From NCBI GenBank assembly GCA_958295485.1, contig OY282354.1, positions 2,230,068-2,294,067 on the forward strand: a stretch of 64,000 bases of DNA. Reading direction: 5' to 3'. Shown one piece after another: positions 36,338 through 46,385 of this stretch; within the stretch, counting starts at the first letter, position 1, and each line of letters starts with the position of its first letter. Both the position numbers and the translations under genes were made by a program. The notes beneath the pieces were generated by a model. That model worked only from the letters and a program-made list of their open reading frames with translations. It did not search any database and was not told where the DNA came from. Source of the DNA: an uncultured Gammaproteobacteria bacterium. GTDB taxonomy: Bacteria; Pseudomonadota; Gammaproteobacteria; Eutrophobiales; Eutrophobiaceae.

Positions 36338-37354
36338 ATGCTGCGGATTATCATGGTAAAAATTACAACCTGTTTTTCCATATTGATTTTCTTATGCCTG
36401 CCGGCCGTTGACGCCGGCACCCTGGAAGAGGTCAGGGAGCGCGGCATACTGCGTTGCGGCATCGTGGAAAGCAGTCCGGGTTTCAGCAGTATTGATGATT
36501 CCGGCCAACGCTTCGGCTTTGACATAGACCATTGCAAAACCATATCCGCCGCCGTGTTCGGCGAAATCAGGATTGAATATATCCCGGTAACGCCCCATAC
36601 CGCCTTCACCTTGCTGCAGTCGGGCGGGATCGATATTTTTCCTGACGGCGCCACCTGGTCGTTCGTCCGGGACGTGGCGCTGGGGCTGGACTACACCGGC
36701 GTATATCTCTATGCCGGACAAGGCTTTTTAGTCCGAAAAGATGCCGGGGTAAGCTCAGTAAAAGACCTGGACGGGGCGACCATCTGTATTGCCCAAGGCA
36801 CCACCCTGGAACAAAATATCGCCGATTACTTCGACAATCACGGGATGACGTATACCCCGGTGACGTTTGCGGATATAGACAAGGGCCTGCAAGCCTACCA
36901 CGCTGATCGTTGCGACGCTTTTACCAATGAACGGCTCTCGACTGCGGGTCGCATCATCAATTGGCCGGGCCGCGATGAACACGTCATACTGGATGAAGTC
37001 ATCTCAAAAGAACCGTTCGGCGCCCTGGTGCGGCAGGATGACCCGCGCTGGCGCGACATCGCATTGTGGTCATTCAACGTGCGCTTCGCCGCCGAGGAAT
37101 TGGGCATCAGCCAGGAGAACGTCGACGACGTGCGGAAAAATTCCCAAAACACGGAAACGCAACGACTGTTGGGCGTACACGGCGGGTTCGGGGAGAAACT
37201 CGGTCTCTCCAATGACTGGGCCTATCACATTATCAAACTCGTCGGGAATTATGCTGATATGTGGGAAAGAAACTTTACCCCGTTGGGTCTTGAAAGGGGA
37301 TTGAATGCAAGCTGGAAAGAAGGCGGTTTGCACTCCGCCCTGCCCTTCAGGTAG
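36338..37354 (+). CDS. Amino-acid ABC transporter substrate-binding protein
   Basis: Signal peptide; TLEEVRERGILRCGIVESSPGFSSIDDSGQRFGFDIDHCKTISAAVFG; AapJ-like. Confidence 0.9.
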   Translation: MLRIIMVKITTCFSILIFLCLPAVDAGTLEEVRERGILRCGIVESSPGFSSIDDSGQRFGFDIDHCKTISAAVFGEIRIEYIPVTPHTAFTLLQSGGIDIFPDGATWSFVRDVALGLDYTGVYLYAGQGFLVRKDAGVSSVKDLDGATICIAQGTTLEQNIADYFDNHGMTYTPVTFADIDKGLQAYHADRCDAFTNERLSTAGRIINWPGRDEHVILDEVISKEPFGALVRQDDPRWRDIALWSFNVRFAAEELGISQENVDDVRKNSQNTETQRLLGVHGGFGEKLGLSNDWAYHIIKLVGNYADMWERNFTPLGLERGLNASWKEGGLHSALPFR

Positions 37355-37404
37355 CCGAACCATAAGGCCCGGGTTCAGGCAGACCTGAGACGCATCAACA
37401 TTGC

Positions 37405-38535
37405 ATGATGAAACGGGATATTGTTTATCAAGTTGTTTTATTAGCCATTATCGCCGGCGTTGCCGCCCTGATCATTTCAGCCACGCAGACCAACCTCGCG
37501 CGTCTCAACGTTGATTCAAGCATCGATTTCCTCTGGAAAAGAGCCGGGTTTGAGATAGGGCAAAAACTGATCCCCTACAGCGCCGATTCCACCATCGCCC
37601 ATGCCTTTATCGTCGCATTATTGAACACGCTGTTGCTTGCCTGCACGGCGATTGTCTGCGCCAGTTTCCTGGGTTCAATCATCGGTCTCGCCCGCCTGTC
37701 CGACAACTGGCTGGTTGCGCGCCTGGCTGCCGTTTACATCGAGATATTCAGGAATATCCCCTCTTTGCTACAGATATTCTTCTGGTATTTCGTGGCGCTC
37801 CGGGCCTTGCCCCGCACTGACGAGAGCATTGAATTTTTCAACTGCGTCTTTCTTAACAATCGCGGGTTGTTTCTGCCCGCGATCAATCCCGAACAGGGTT
37901 GGTCATGGCTGGCGGCGGCGTTGATTTTCGCCTGGGCGGCGGTTTATTTTTTGAAAAAACGGGAACGGCGACAAAGCCCTGAATCCGGCAAGACCTGGAC
38001 GCCGGGGTCATGGAGTCTTTTAATTCCGGCAGTGATTGTCAGCGCGGGTATTTTACTGGCGGACGTGTCCGTGCAGACGCCGCAAGAAACTCGCTTCGGC
38101 TATAGCGGCGGCATCGTCCTGATGCCTGAATTCCTGTCCCTGGTTGTCGGCTTGTCCATGTATAACGCCACCTATATCGGCGAAATAGTCCGTTCCGGCT
38201 TCACGTCCATTCCCAGGGGGCAAACAGAAGCGGCGGACTCACTGGGTCTGCCCCGTCACCTCACCATAAGATTGGTGTTGTTCCCACAGGCGTTGCGAGT
38301 CATTATTCCACCGCTGACAACCGTCTATTTGAACCTGTTCAAAAGCACCTCGCTGGCGGCGGCCATTGCTTATCCAGAGGTCGTGTCGGTATTCGTGGGA
38401 ACAGTCAACAACCTGGTCGGTCAACCGGTTTTCATCATGGCTATGACGATGGTTGTGTATGTGTTCATCTCATTGTGCATCGCCCTTTTCCTGAATTGGC
38501 ATAACCGGAAGATCGCCTTGACGGTGGCGTCATGA
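37405..38535 (+). CDS. Amino-acid ABC transporter permease (AapQ-like)
   Basis: Multi-TM; EIVRSGFTSIPRGQTEAADSLGL EAA loop. Confidence 0.9.
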   Translation: MMKRDIVYQVVLLAIIAGVAALIISATQTNLARLNVDSSIDFLWKRAGFEIGQKLIPYSADSTIAHAFIVALLNTLLLACTAIVCASFLGSIIGLARLSDNWLVARLAAVYIEIFRNIPSLLQIFFWYFVALRALPRTDESIEFFNCVFLNNRGLFLPAINPEQGWSWLAAALIFAWAAVYFLKKRERRQSPESGKTWTPGSWSLLIPAVIVSAGILLADVSVQTPQETRFGYSGGIVLMPEFLSLVVGLSMYNATYIGEIVRSGFTSIPRGQTEAADSLGLPRHLTIRLVLFPQALRVIIPPLTTVYLNLFKSTSLAAAIAYPEVVSVFVGTVNNLVGQPVFIMAMTMVVYVFISLCIALFLNWHNRKIALTVAS

Positions 38536-39656
38536 CCATGCCGGTTGAAACCAACAGCCCCTCATCATTCCCGCGCCGCCGGGGGCGGACTTTATTTCAA
38601 GGTTGCCTGAGCTGGATTCGGGAAAACCTGTTTTCATCGCCGTTGAACGTCGCGCTTACCCTGGCCTGCGGGTACCTTGTCGCAATCACGTTCATCCCCC
38701 TTGTCAACTGGCTGATTATCGATGCTTACTGGGCCGGGACGACGCCGCAGGATTGCCCGGATAAAACCGCCGCCTGCTGGCCGTTTATCCGGGCGAGATT
38801 CGACCAGTTCATGTATGGGCTTTATCCGGTGGAAGAGCGCTGGCGCGTCAACCTGGGCATCGGCCTGGCAATCCTGTTCACCCTGCCGCTTTTCCTGCCG
38901 CGCTTCCCCCACAAGCTCCGGCTGCTCCCCCTTTTAATTGTCATCTACCCGCTGATCGGCATTGGTTTATTTTCAGGCGGTCAATTCGGGTTGGCCTACG
39001 TGGATACTGGCAAGTGGGGCGGTTTTTTCCTGACTATCGTCACGGCCGTATTCGTGTTGTCCACTTCCCTGCCCTTCGCCGTCCTGCTTGCCCTGGGCCG
39101 ACGTTCTTCCATCCCCTTGCTGCGGGTTTGTTGCGCAACCTGGATTGAATTATGGCGGAGCGTGCCCGCCCTGGTTGTGCTGTTCGTTGCGATTATCATG
39201 TTTCCCCTGTTCATGCCCGAGGGTCTTGAAACGGACAAACTCCTGCGCGCGCTCATCGCCTTGACCCTGTTGATGTCCTGCTACATGGCCGAAGCGCTGC
39301 GCGGCGCGCTGCAATCCATCCCCAAAGGACAGTACGAAGCCGCGGAAGCGCTGGGCCTGGGCTATTGGCAACGCACTTTTTCGGTGATACTGCCCCAGGC
39401 CATCACGGTCGCTTTACCGCAGATAACAAGCAATTTCATCGGCCTGTTCAAAGAGACTACCGTCCTGTTGATCATCGGACTTTTCGATCTTCTCGGCATG
39501 GTGCAAAACGCCGCCTCGGACCCGGCCTGGCTGAGCCAGGGCGCGAGCGCCACCGGTTACCTGTTCGCGGCCTTGTTTTTCTGGATGTTTTGTTTCAGCC
39601 TGTCAAGATACAGCGCATACCTGGAAAAGAAGTCATCCCTCTACAAAAATGTTTGA
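38532..39656 (+). CDS. Amino-acid ABC transporter permease (AapM-like)
   Basis: Multi-TM; EALRGALQSIPKGQYEAAEALGLGYWQRT; overlaps the upstream permease. Confidence 0.9.
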   Translation: MTMPVETNSPSSFPRRRGRTLFQGCLSWIRENLFSSPLNVALTLACGYLVAITFIPLVNWLIIDAYWAGTTPQDCPDKTAACWPFIRARFDQFMYGLYPVEERWRVNLGIGLAILFTLPLFLPRFPHKLRLLPLLIVIYPLIGIGLFSGGQFGLAYVDTGKWGGFFLTIVTAVFVLSTSLPFAVLLALGRRSSIPLLRVCCATWIELWRSVPALVVLFVAIIMFPLFMPEGLETDKLLRALIALTLLMSCYMAEALRGALQSIPKGQYEAAEALGLGYWQRTFSVILPQAITVALPQITSNFIGLFKETTVLLIIGLFDLLGMVQNAASDPAWLSQGASATGYLFAALFFWMFCFSLSRYSAYLEKKSSLYKNV

Positions 39657-39690
39657 TAAAATGTTTAATACTTAATATGGGCGATACCAC

Positions 39691-40800
39691 ATGACAAGCA
39701 AGCACAAGCGACCTCTTCCCAAGCGGGATCTTTCACTGATAGACCCCTACCAACAAGGCAAAAGCGTATTGGAAAACACCGTCAAACCGATCAAATTATC
39801 CAGCAATGAATCATCATACGGGCCAAGCCCCAGGGCAATTGAGGCTTACCGTTCCGTTGAAAATGCCTTGTTTCGCTATCCCGACGGCGCTCAACATGAA
39901 TTAAGACAGGCCATAGCGGAAATCCATAACCTGGACATTGATAAAATCATTTGTGGATGCGGTTCGGATGAGCTCCTGGGATTGCTGATCCGCGCCTACG
40001 CCGGGGAGGCCGATGAATTGCTGTTGACGGAAAATCATTTCATCATGTGCCCGATTTACGCCAGGCCGCAGGGAATAACCATCGTCCTGGCCCCGGAAGA
40101 TAATTACCGGATCAACGTCGATTCGATCCTGCGCATGGTCTCTGATAAAACGCGGATGGTTATTATCGCCAACCCCAATCCTCCCACCGGCGTCTGGATA
40201 ACCGGCCGGGAAATCAAACAACTTCATGACAAGCTGCCCGGGGACATATTGTTGATCATCGACGCCGCCTACGCAGAGTACGTCGCCGATGATGATTACG
40301 ATGCCGGATTCGGCTTGGTTGACGAATTTGAAAACGTCGTGGTTACCAGGACGTTCTCAAAAATTTACGGGTTGGCCGGTTTGCGTATCGGCTGGGCCTA
40401 TTGTCCGGACCACGTCATCGATACCTTGCAGCGCGTCCGCTCGCCGTTCAACACCACCTCCGCCGCGCTGGCCGCCGCCGCCGCCGCCGTGCGCGACGTT
40501 GAATACATCAAATCCATTCGCGAGAAAAATACAAGCTCCCTCAAGAAAATCAGCTCTTCATTGACGGCTGCAGGGTTGCGGGTTGTTCCCGGCGTCGCCA
40601 ATTTCTATCTCGCCAGTTTTGCCGGCGTCGAGGGCAAAACGGCCTCCGGCGCGGCGAAATACCTGGAGTCCAAAGGCATCATCCCAAGACCGGTCAACAG
40701 CAGTACTGATGACGCCTTGCGTATCACGGTGGGGAATGACGCTGAGAACGATGCCGTCATCACCGCATTGACGGAATATATGTCGAACCGGGATGGCTAG
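39691..40800 (+). CDS. Histidinol-phosphate aminotransferase-like PLP aminotransferase
   Basis: KLSSNESSYGPSPRAIEAY, VVTRTFSKIYGLAGLRIGWA. Confidence 0.9.
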   Translation: MTSKHKRPLPKRDLSLIDPYQQGKSVLENTVKPIKLSSNESSYGPSPRAIEAYRSVENALFRYPDGAQHELRQAIAEIHNLDIDKIICGCGSDELLGLLIRAYAGEADELLLTENHFIMCPIYARPQGITIVLAPEDNYRINVDSILRMVSDKTRMVIIANPNPPTGVWITGREIKQLHDKLPGDILLIIDAAYAEYVADDDYDAGFGLVDEFENVVVTRTFSKIYGLAGLRIGWAYCPDHVIDTLQRVRSPFNTTSAALAAAAAAVRDVEYIKSIREKNTSSLKKISSSLTAAGLRVVPGVANFYLASFAGVEGKTASGAAKYLESKGIIPRPVNSSTDDALRITVGNDAENDAVITALTEYMSNRDG

Positions 40801-40843
40801 CGTAACCCCTCCTTATCGAGAGTATCGCAAAAGAGTTCTTCCC

Positions 40844-40867
40844 GTCCCCCCCTTTGTCAGGGGGACT
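40844..40867. repeat. CCCC..TTGTCAGGGGG-type intergenic repeat
   Basis: gtccccccctttgtcagggggact; related to 13028-13101 and 29031-29106. Confidence 0.6.
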
Positions 40868-40922
40868 TCAGCAGTTCCCGCTAACAGCCACCAAACCAGC
40901 TATTCGTTGAAAGGCAGACCCC

Positions 40923-41216
40923 CTAGGTTGCCTGGCGGGCGGCATAGGCTTCGGCTTGCTCTTTGGTGGCCTCTTTCTGGTATTTGTCCTTCCATTCGCT
41001 GTAAGGCATACCGTAAATGATTTCCCTGGCTTGTTCATAATCCACATCGATGCCCCGTTCTTCCGCTGCCGCGCGGTACCATTTTGACAAACAATTACGA
41101 CAAAATCCCGCCAGGTTCATCAAATCGATGTTTTGCACTTCGGTATGTTCTCGCAAATACCCGATTAGGTGACGGAACGTTGCCGCCTCTATTTCCCGTC
41201 TTGTGTCAGCGTTCAT
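40923..41216 (-). CDS. DUF1244 family protein
   Basis: EAATFRHLIGYLREHTEVQNIDLMNLAGFCRNCLSKWYRAAAEE. Confidence 0.88.
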   Translation of the reverse strand: MNADTRREIEAATFRHLIGYLREHTEVQNIDLMNLAGFCRNCLSKWYRAAAEERGIDVDYEQAREIIYGMPYSEWKDKYQKEATKEQAEAYAARQAT

Positions 41217-41354
41217 ATCCACCTCCAGATAAAAGATAAATATCAAATAAAATCATTACAGTTGAGCCGGCCTGGTGACGCGCCCGGTTTGTCTCATTAT
41301 ACACTGAGCCGGAACAAACAGGGTTGTTGGCCATGGTCATTGACCAGATGTAGA

Positions 41355-41468
41355 ATGGCGCGCATGGATATGATACCCATTTCAAAGTTCAAGGCAACCT
41401 GCCTCGCCGCGCTGCAACAGGCGCGCAAACCGGTCAGTCGGCGCGAATTACCCGGCGGCCTGGATTGA
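41355..41468 (+). pseudogene. Truncated Phd/YefM-type antitoxin remnant
   Basis: MARMDMIPISKFKATCLAALQQARKPVSRRELPGGLD* retains the Phd-family N-terminus (MIPISKFKATCLAxL) then diverges and stops. Confidence 0.6.
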
Positions 41469-41504
41469 GGAAGCGCCGCTGATACAGGAAAAGCACGAGT
41501 TCAC

Positions 41505-41882
41505 ATGCGCAAAAGGTTATCACTCAAGGGAAAAGCGTCGATCGCATTCGGCATTTTCCACGGCTGGTTCATACCGCACACCTGGAATGATTTCGCGTTT
41601 CAGGGAAAGCTCGGCGCCTACGCGATACCGGATGCCTTGGCGTGGTTGTGGCTCCTGCCGTTCAACTTGTCGGATATTCTTTTACTCGGCATGCAGGATA
41701 AAGTCGTTGAATGGTCGGATATATTATTAGCTACCCCACATGAGCCGATGCACGTGGGAGATGTGTGGTATGAAGTGGTAGCCCTTGCCTTGACGTCCGC
41801 AGTTACCGCTTTTCTCGTTGTGCACGTCGTTTGGACGCTTATTGCTTTTATCGCCCGGACAGGGTTTCCCAACCGCCGCTGA
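41505..41882 (+). CDS. Hypothetical membrane protein
   Basis: 125 aa with a C-terminal TM segment. Confidence 0.5.
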   Translation: MRKRLSLKGKASIAFGIFHGWFIPHTWNDFAFQGKLGAYAIPDALAWLWLLPFNLSDILLLGMQDKVVEWSDILLATPHEPMHVGDVWYEVVALALTSAVTAFLVVHVVWTLIAFIARTGFPNRR

Positions 41883-42029
41883 GCTCCGGGAGCGCGCCCG
41901 GTCGGCCTGGTTGTTTTCCAGGTCATGCAAGTCGATTTTGCCGGCCGGGGGCGCTGGCTGAACAAGGCGGCAGTGGCCTTGCCGCTTCAATCGTTGGCCG
42001 CGCCGGCAATAACCGTCGGACAGGCGTTT

Positions 42030-43439
42030 TTAATATGCCAGGCCGTGTTTTTTGATTCGGTAACGCAGGGCCATTCGGGTAATGCCCAGCTCCCTGGCTG
42101 CCCTGGACACGTTGCCGTTGGTTTTTTCCAGGGCGTTTTCAATCAACAATAACTCCGCGCTGTCAAGGGTCAAGTCAGAATCAATCGGGGTTTCAATTTC
42201 AACATTCGGATTCAAGGACAAACATTCAGGCGATAATTCACCTTCACCGCTCAATAACACGGCCCTTTCTATCATGTGCTTCAACTCCCGGACGTTTCCC
42301 GGCCAAGCATAAGATTTTATGACTCGCATTGCTTCCCCAGCTAGCGCAATCGAGTTTATCCCGTATCTTTTGGCGCTTTGCCTCATGAAATGCTCGGCAA
42401 GCAATACCACGTCATCACCCCTCTCCCGCAATGGCGCGATCGATATTGCCAACACGTTCAATCGATAATAAAGATCAGAGCGGAACTCACCCTGTTTGAC
42501 TAATTGTTCAATATCCCGGTTGGTGGCGGCGATGATCCAGGCGGCGACGGGGCGCTCCTTTGTCGTGCCGACTTTCCTCAGGGTCCTTCTCTCTAACACC
42601 GCCAGCAGCTTTGCTTGTAAATCCATGGGTAATTCGCCGATTTCATCCATGAACAGCACACCGTCCTCAGCCGCCTCGATCAAACCCGTCCTGGCGACGT
42701 GGGCGCTGGTGAACGCGCCTTTTTCATGGCCGAATAATTCAGCCTCGATCAAATCCTTGGGCAGGCTGGCGCAATCGACCTGCACGAAGGGCCGCTGGGA
42801 ACGGGGGCTGTTTGCATGGAGCAGCCGGGCGACCACGTCCTTGCCCGTTCCCGTTTCACCTAATACCAGGATGTTAGGCGGGATGCTTCCGCTGGTCTGG
42901 ATCAGTTGCTGCAAGCGGTTTATCTGTTGCCTGATGCCGTCAATCACCGGACTGTTCCCTAAAAACTCCACGCCCTCATGGGCGTGTTGTTCGCGCTTGC
43001 TGGAATAGGTCAGTTTTTGTGATAGTTCAGCTTTTTCCAGGACTTTCTCGATGGTGATCATCAGCTCATCGAGATCGATCGGCTTTTTAAGGTAATCCGA
43101 TGCGCCCGATTTTATTGCTGAAACGGCATCTTCAATCTCGCCGTAGGCCGACATTACCAAGATGGGAAACCCATTGTCGTCCTTATCCCGGAGGGCCGCC
43201 AAAAAATCCAGGCCGGAGCCATCCGGCAAGCGCATGTCCAACAACAGCAGGTCAGGCGTGGTTTCGCTGATTTTACCCGTGCCTTCCGCCAGGGTTTTGG
43301 CAATTTCGGTGTTATATCCCGCCCGCTTCAACCTTTTCCGGACGGCGCCGGCAAACACGGCCTCATCCTCGATAATCAATATGGACTTCTCCAGGAGTGG
43401 CACTTCCGCGGAACTGACCAAGGGATTACTCTGCATCAT
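42030..43439 (-). CDS. NtrC-family sigma54-dependent response regulator
   Basis: Receiver (LLLDMRLPDGSG), AAA+ (GETGTGKDVVARLLH; EKGAFTSA), Fis-type HTH. Confidence 0.93.
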   Translation of the reverse strand: MMQSNPLVSSAEVPLLEKSILIIEDEAVFAGAVRKRLKRAGYNTEIAKTLAEGTGKISETTPDLLLLDMRLPDGSGLDFLAALRDKDDNGFPILVMSAYGEIEDAVSAIKSGASDYLKKPIDLDELMITIEKVLEKAELSQKLTYSSKREQHAHEGVEFLGNSPVIDGIRQQINRLQQLIQTSGSIPPNILVLGETGTGKDVVARLLHANSPRSQRPFVQVDCASLPKDLIEAELFGHEKGAFTSAHVARTGLIEAAEDGVLFMDEIGELPMDLQAKLLAVLERRTLRKVGTTKERPVAAWIIAATNRDIEQLVKQGEFRSDLYYRLNVLAISIAPLRERGDDVVLLAEHFMRQSAKRYGINSIALAGEAMRVIKSYAWPGNVRELKHMIERAVLLSGEGELSPECLSLNPNVEIETPIDSDLTLDSAELLLIENALEKTNGNVSRAARELGITRMALRYRIKKHGLAY

Positions 43440-44940
43440 CGCGTGACTCCCCGGTGATTTTTGGGGCGGTGATTTTTACCAGGGTGCCGACGCCCCCAGT
43501 GGTTTCAAAAGATAAACTCCAACCGTGACCCTGGCAGATTTTATAGGCGATGGGTATTCCCAACCCGGTGCCGAAACGCTTGGTGGACGGGCCCGGTTCC
43601 AGGTTCCCGGGCTTCGGTTCAAACGGCAACCCCGGGCCGTAGTCCCGGATGCTGATGATAACCGCTTCCTCCCGGTTATCTATGCTCGCCAACAGGTCGC
43701 TCTTGTTCGGGGAAGCGTCAACGGCATTGGCCAACAAGCCGTAAATGGCTTGTTCCATCAGGTCCGGGTCGACTTCGAGTTCTGCCGACGAGTCCCAGTT
43801 TTCCCGCTTGACGGTGATTGCCTTCTCGTCGATTTTTGCCTGCAACAACGCCAGGGCGGCATCCATGAGCTCGGCGGCATGAACGTTTCTCAAGTTTGGC
43901 TTCAACGGATGCAGGTAAGAGACCAGGGCGCTCACCCAGCGCCCCAGGCGATCGATGGTATCGACAATGGCCTTCTTGCTTTCCCTCAATTCGACCTCAT
44001 TATCGACGTCTTCCAGCACCTGCGCCGTCGCCCTGATGCTGGCAAGGGGGTTGCGGATGTTATGGGCGACAACGGGGATCAAGCCGCCCAGGGCCGTTTG
44101 CTTTTCGTGTTCAATCAGGGCGTCGCGGCTGACCTTCAACTCGCTTGCCATCCGGTTGATTGAGCTTGCAAGCTCTGAAACTTCGTTGACCCCCTGCTCG
44201 GGTATCTTATGGGTCAATTCCCCCCGGCTGATTTCCCCCGCGCCGCGCATGATTGCGGCGACGGGGCTTACAAAGCCGTTCCTGATAATTCGGCTGGTAT
44301 AAATGACAATCACGACCGCCGCTAAAAATAATACCGGGATGAGAATGGGGGCGTATTTCGTCCATAGCTCGATGGTGCGTTCCAGCGCCCGGTGTTGCTC
44401 CCCGTACAGCGCCTTGAATTCCAGGTATCTTTCCTCGAACTCGTTGAACATTTGTTCGGCATTGCGGAGGTCCAAAATCTCCAGCCTGACGGCGTCATCG
44501 GCTTTCCGGGGGTCTTCAAAGATGCTGTACATGTCTTTTTGTATTTCCCGGTACGATTGCTGCAATGCCTGGACTACTTCGTCTTCCTGCCTGGTCACCG
44601 AGGTTCGACGGAGTTGATTGAAGTGCCTGCCAATCCGTTTCGAGTATTCATAATAGACTTCCATCGCATCGGCATCCTGGAACAACCGCGCCCGCGTGAC
44701 TTCCTGGAGTTGCCGGTATAACTCCCCGCGAATTTGTTCACTCAAATAAATGGAATTATTGATCCGAATGGATTCGACGGATGTTTTTTGCCAGAAATAG
44801 GCGGACAGGCCGCTCAGCAGACCCGTTATTGCGACTAAAAACAGGAATGCCACTTCATGAACAAGCAACAGGTGGCTTAGAGAACGTTTACGCAGACTGG
44901 CCATGGAGTCAGTATACTCGAATTGGTTGATATGAACCAT
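43426..44940 (-). CDS. Membrane sensor histidine kinase (HAMP)
   Basis: Two TM helices, HAMP, VVAHNIRNPLASIRATAQVL H-box, ATPase domain; overlaps the response regulator by 14 bp. Confidence 0.92.
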   Translation of the reverse strand: MVHINQFEYTDSMASLRKRSLSHLLLVHEVAFLFLVAITGLLSGLSAYFWQKTSVESIRINNSIYLSEQIRGELYRQLQEVTRARLFQDADAMEVYYEYSKRIGRHFNQLRRTSVTRQEDEVVQALQQSYREIQKDMYSIFEDPRKADDAVRLEILDLRNAEQMFNEFEERYLEFKALYGEQHRALERTIELWTKYAPILIPVLFLAAVVIVIYTSRIIRNGFVSPVAAIMRGAGEISRGELTHKIPEQGVNEVSELASSINRMASELKVSRDALIEHEKQTALGGLIPVVAHNIRNPLASIRATAQVLEDVDNEVELRESKKAIVDTIDRLGRWVSALVSYLHPLKPNLRNVHAAELMDAALALLQAKIDEKAITVKRENWDSSAELEVDPDLMEQAIYGLLANAVDASPNKSDLLASIDNREEAVIISIRDYGPGLPFEPKPGNLEPGPSTKRFGTGLGIPIAYKICQGHGWSLSFETTGGVGTLVKITAPKITGESRDDAE

Positions 44941-45015
44941 ATTTCTGTATTATGATCATTTTTCTTTTTGCTAAAATACATTTCCCGAACAAACAACCGC
45001 CCCGTAAAGACAGAA

Positions 45016-45612
45016 ATGCTTGCAAGTTATTTGAAAAAGACCGGTCTCAATCGTTGCAGATATTTTTTATTGGTCGTTCTGCCCGCCGTTTTTTTGGGCT
45101 TATGCCAGGGCGCGGCCGCTACGCCATACGTCATTGACATCTCCAAGACCAATCGCAGTTTAGCGATCAAACAAAACGACGCTGTCATCAAGGAGTATAA
45201 AATCGCCCACGGGAAAGGCGGCAATGGCAGAAAAAGGCGGGTAGGAGACAATAAAACGCCGATAGGGGTGTACAACGTCATCAATTTCAAATCCGACAGT
45301 AAATTTCATTTTTTCATGCAATTGAATTATCCTAACCTGCTTGACGCCTGGCACGGTTATAAAAATGAAATCATCTCCGCGCTTGAATTCAAACAAATTG
45401 CACGGGCTTACAAAAACAAAAGACTGCCCCCCCAGGGAACTGCCTTGGGAGGCTATATCGGCATCCATGGAATTGGACCGATCACTGAGCAAAAAAATCA
45501 AATACACGAAACCGAAAATTGGACGGAAGGCTGTATCGCCCTCACAAACGAAGAGGTAAATGAATTGAAAAAATACATTGCCATCGGCACGAAGGTGATA
45601 ATACAGGAATAA
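45016..45612 (+). CDS. L,D-transpeptidase (YkuD) family protein
   Basis: Signal peptide; IGIHGIGP...NWTEGCIALTNEE catalytic HGxG/GCI motifs. Start 45016 preferred over 44968. Confidence 0.88.
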   Translation: MLASYLKKTGLNRCRYFLLVVLPAVFLGLCQGAAATPYVIDISKTNRSLAIKQNDAVIKEYKIAHGKGGNGRKRRVGDNKTPIGVYNVINFKSDSKFHFFMQLNYPNLLDAWHGYKNEIISALEFKQIARAYKNKRLPPQGTALGGYIGIHGIGPITEQKNQIHETENWTEGCIALTNEEVNELKKYIAIGTKVIIQE

Positions 45613-45633
45613 ATCCCAACGCAGCGACAACGG

Positions 45634-46380
45634 GTGAAAATGCAAAAAGGCGAACATCATTTGTTATTGGTATGGCTGATGTTAATCAGCGTGATAGCTT
45701 TCGCGCTGTTCATCGGCTGGCATGAAAGGGTGATCCTGTTGCTCTATCTTGGCGACAACAGCAAGTTGTCCTGGGCGATTACACTGCTTTTTTTCATCAT
45801 CACCATTTATTGCGCCAGGCGGGTATATTTTATCTCCTGCGAAGTGAATGTCTCGAATAACATATATTCCTTAATCACCCACAGTAAACGCGCCAAAATT
45901 TCAATCAGGGACGGCGACGTGTATATCAACGATGATAAAAAACTGCCCGATTGTTTATTAACCGGGTATCTGTTGGACTTGTTTTATCATGCGGCCCCGC
46001 CGGCCGGCGCGGCCCGGATTGAATCCAGGTTGGATAACTCGGAGTTGATCGACGTGCTCGAGGCAAAACTCAAGAACCCCCATAACATAGGCTGGTTTAT
46101 TACGGACATCATGATAAAGCTGGGCTTGTTAGGCACGATTATCGGGTTTGTCCTCATGTTAGGCTCGGTGGTGAACGTCACCGACTTTGACGTAAGCACC
46201 ATGCAAAACATACTCAAGCAGATGAGTTCGGGCATGGGCACCGCGTTATACACGACGTTCGCCGGGCTGGTTTGCAGCATATTAACGGCCGCCCAGTTCT
46301 ACTTGTTGGACCAGGCCGCCGATGAATTGATTGACACCACAAAACACCTGACGCAAGTCCATATATTGCCTGAATTATAA
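45634..46380 (+). CDS. MotA/TolQ/ExbB-like channel protein
   Basis: 248 aa; IKLGLLGTIIGFVLMLGSVVNV...MSSGMGTALYTTFAGLVCSILTAAQFYLLDQAADEL matches the MotA/TolQ/ExbB TM core. Confidence 0.88.
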   Translation: MKMQKGEHHLLLVWLMLISVIAFALFIGWHERVILLLYLGDNSKLSWAITLLFFIITIYCARRVYFISCEVNVSNNIYSLITHSKRAKISIRDGDVYINDDKKLPDCLLTGYLLDLFYHAAPPAGAARIESRLDNSELIDVLEAKLKNPHNIGWFITDIMIKLGLLGTIIGFVLMLGSVVNVTDFDVSTMQNILKQMSSGMGTALYTTFAGLVCSILTAAQFYLLDQAADELIDTTKHLTQVHILPEL

Positions 46381-46385
46381 TAGAC

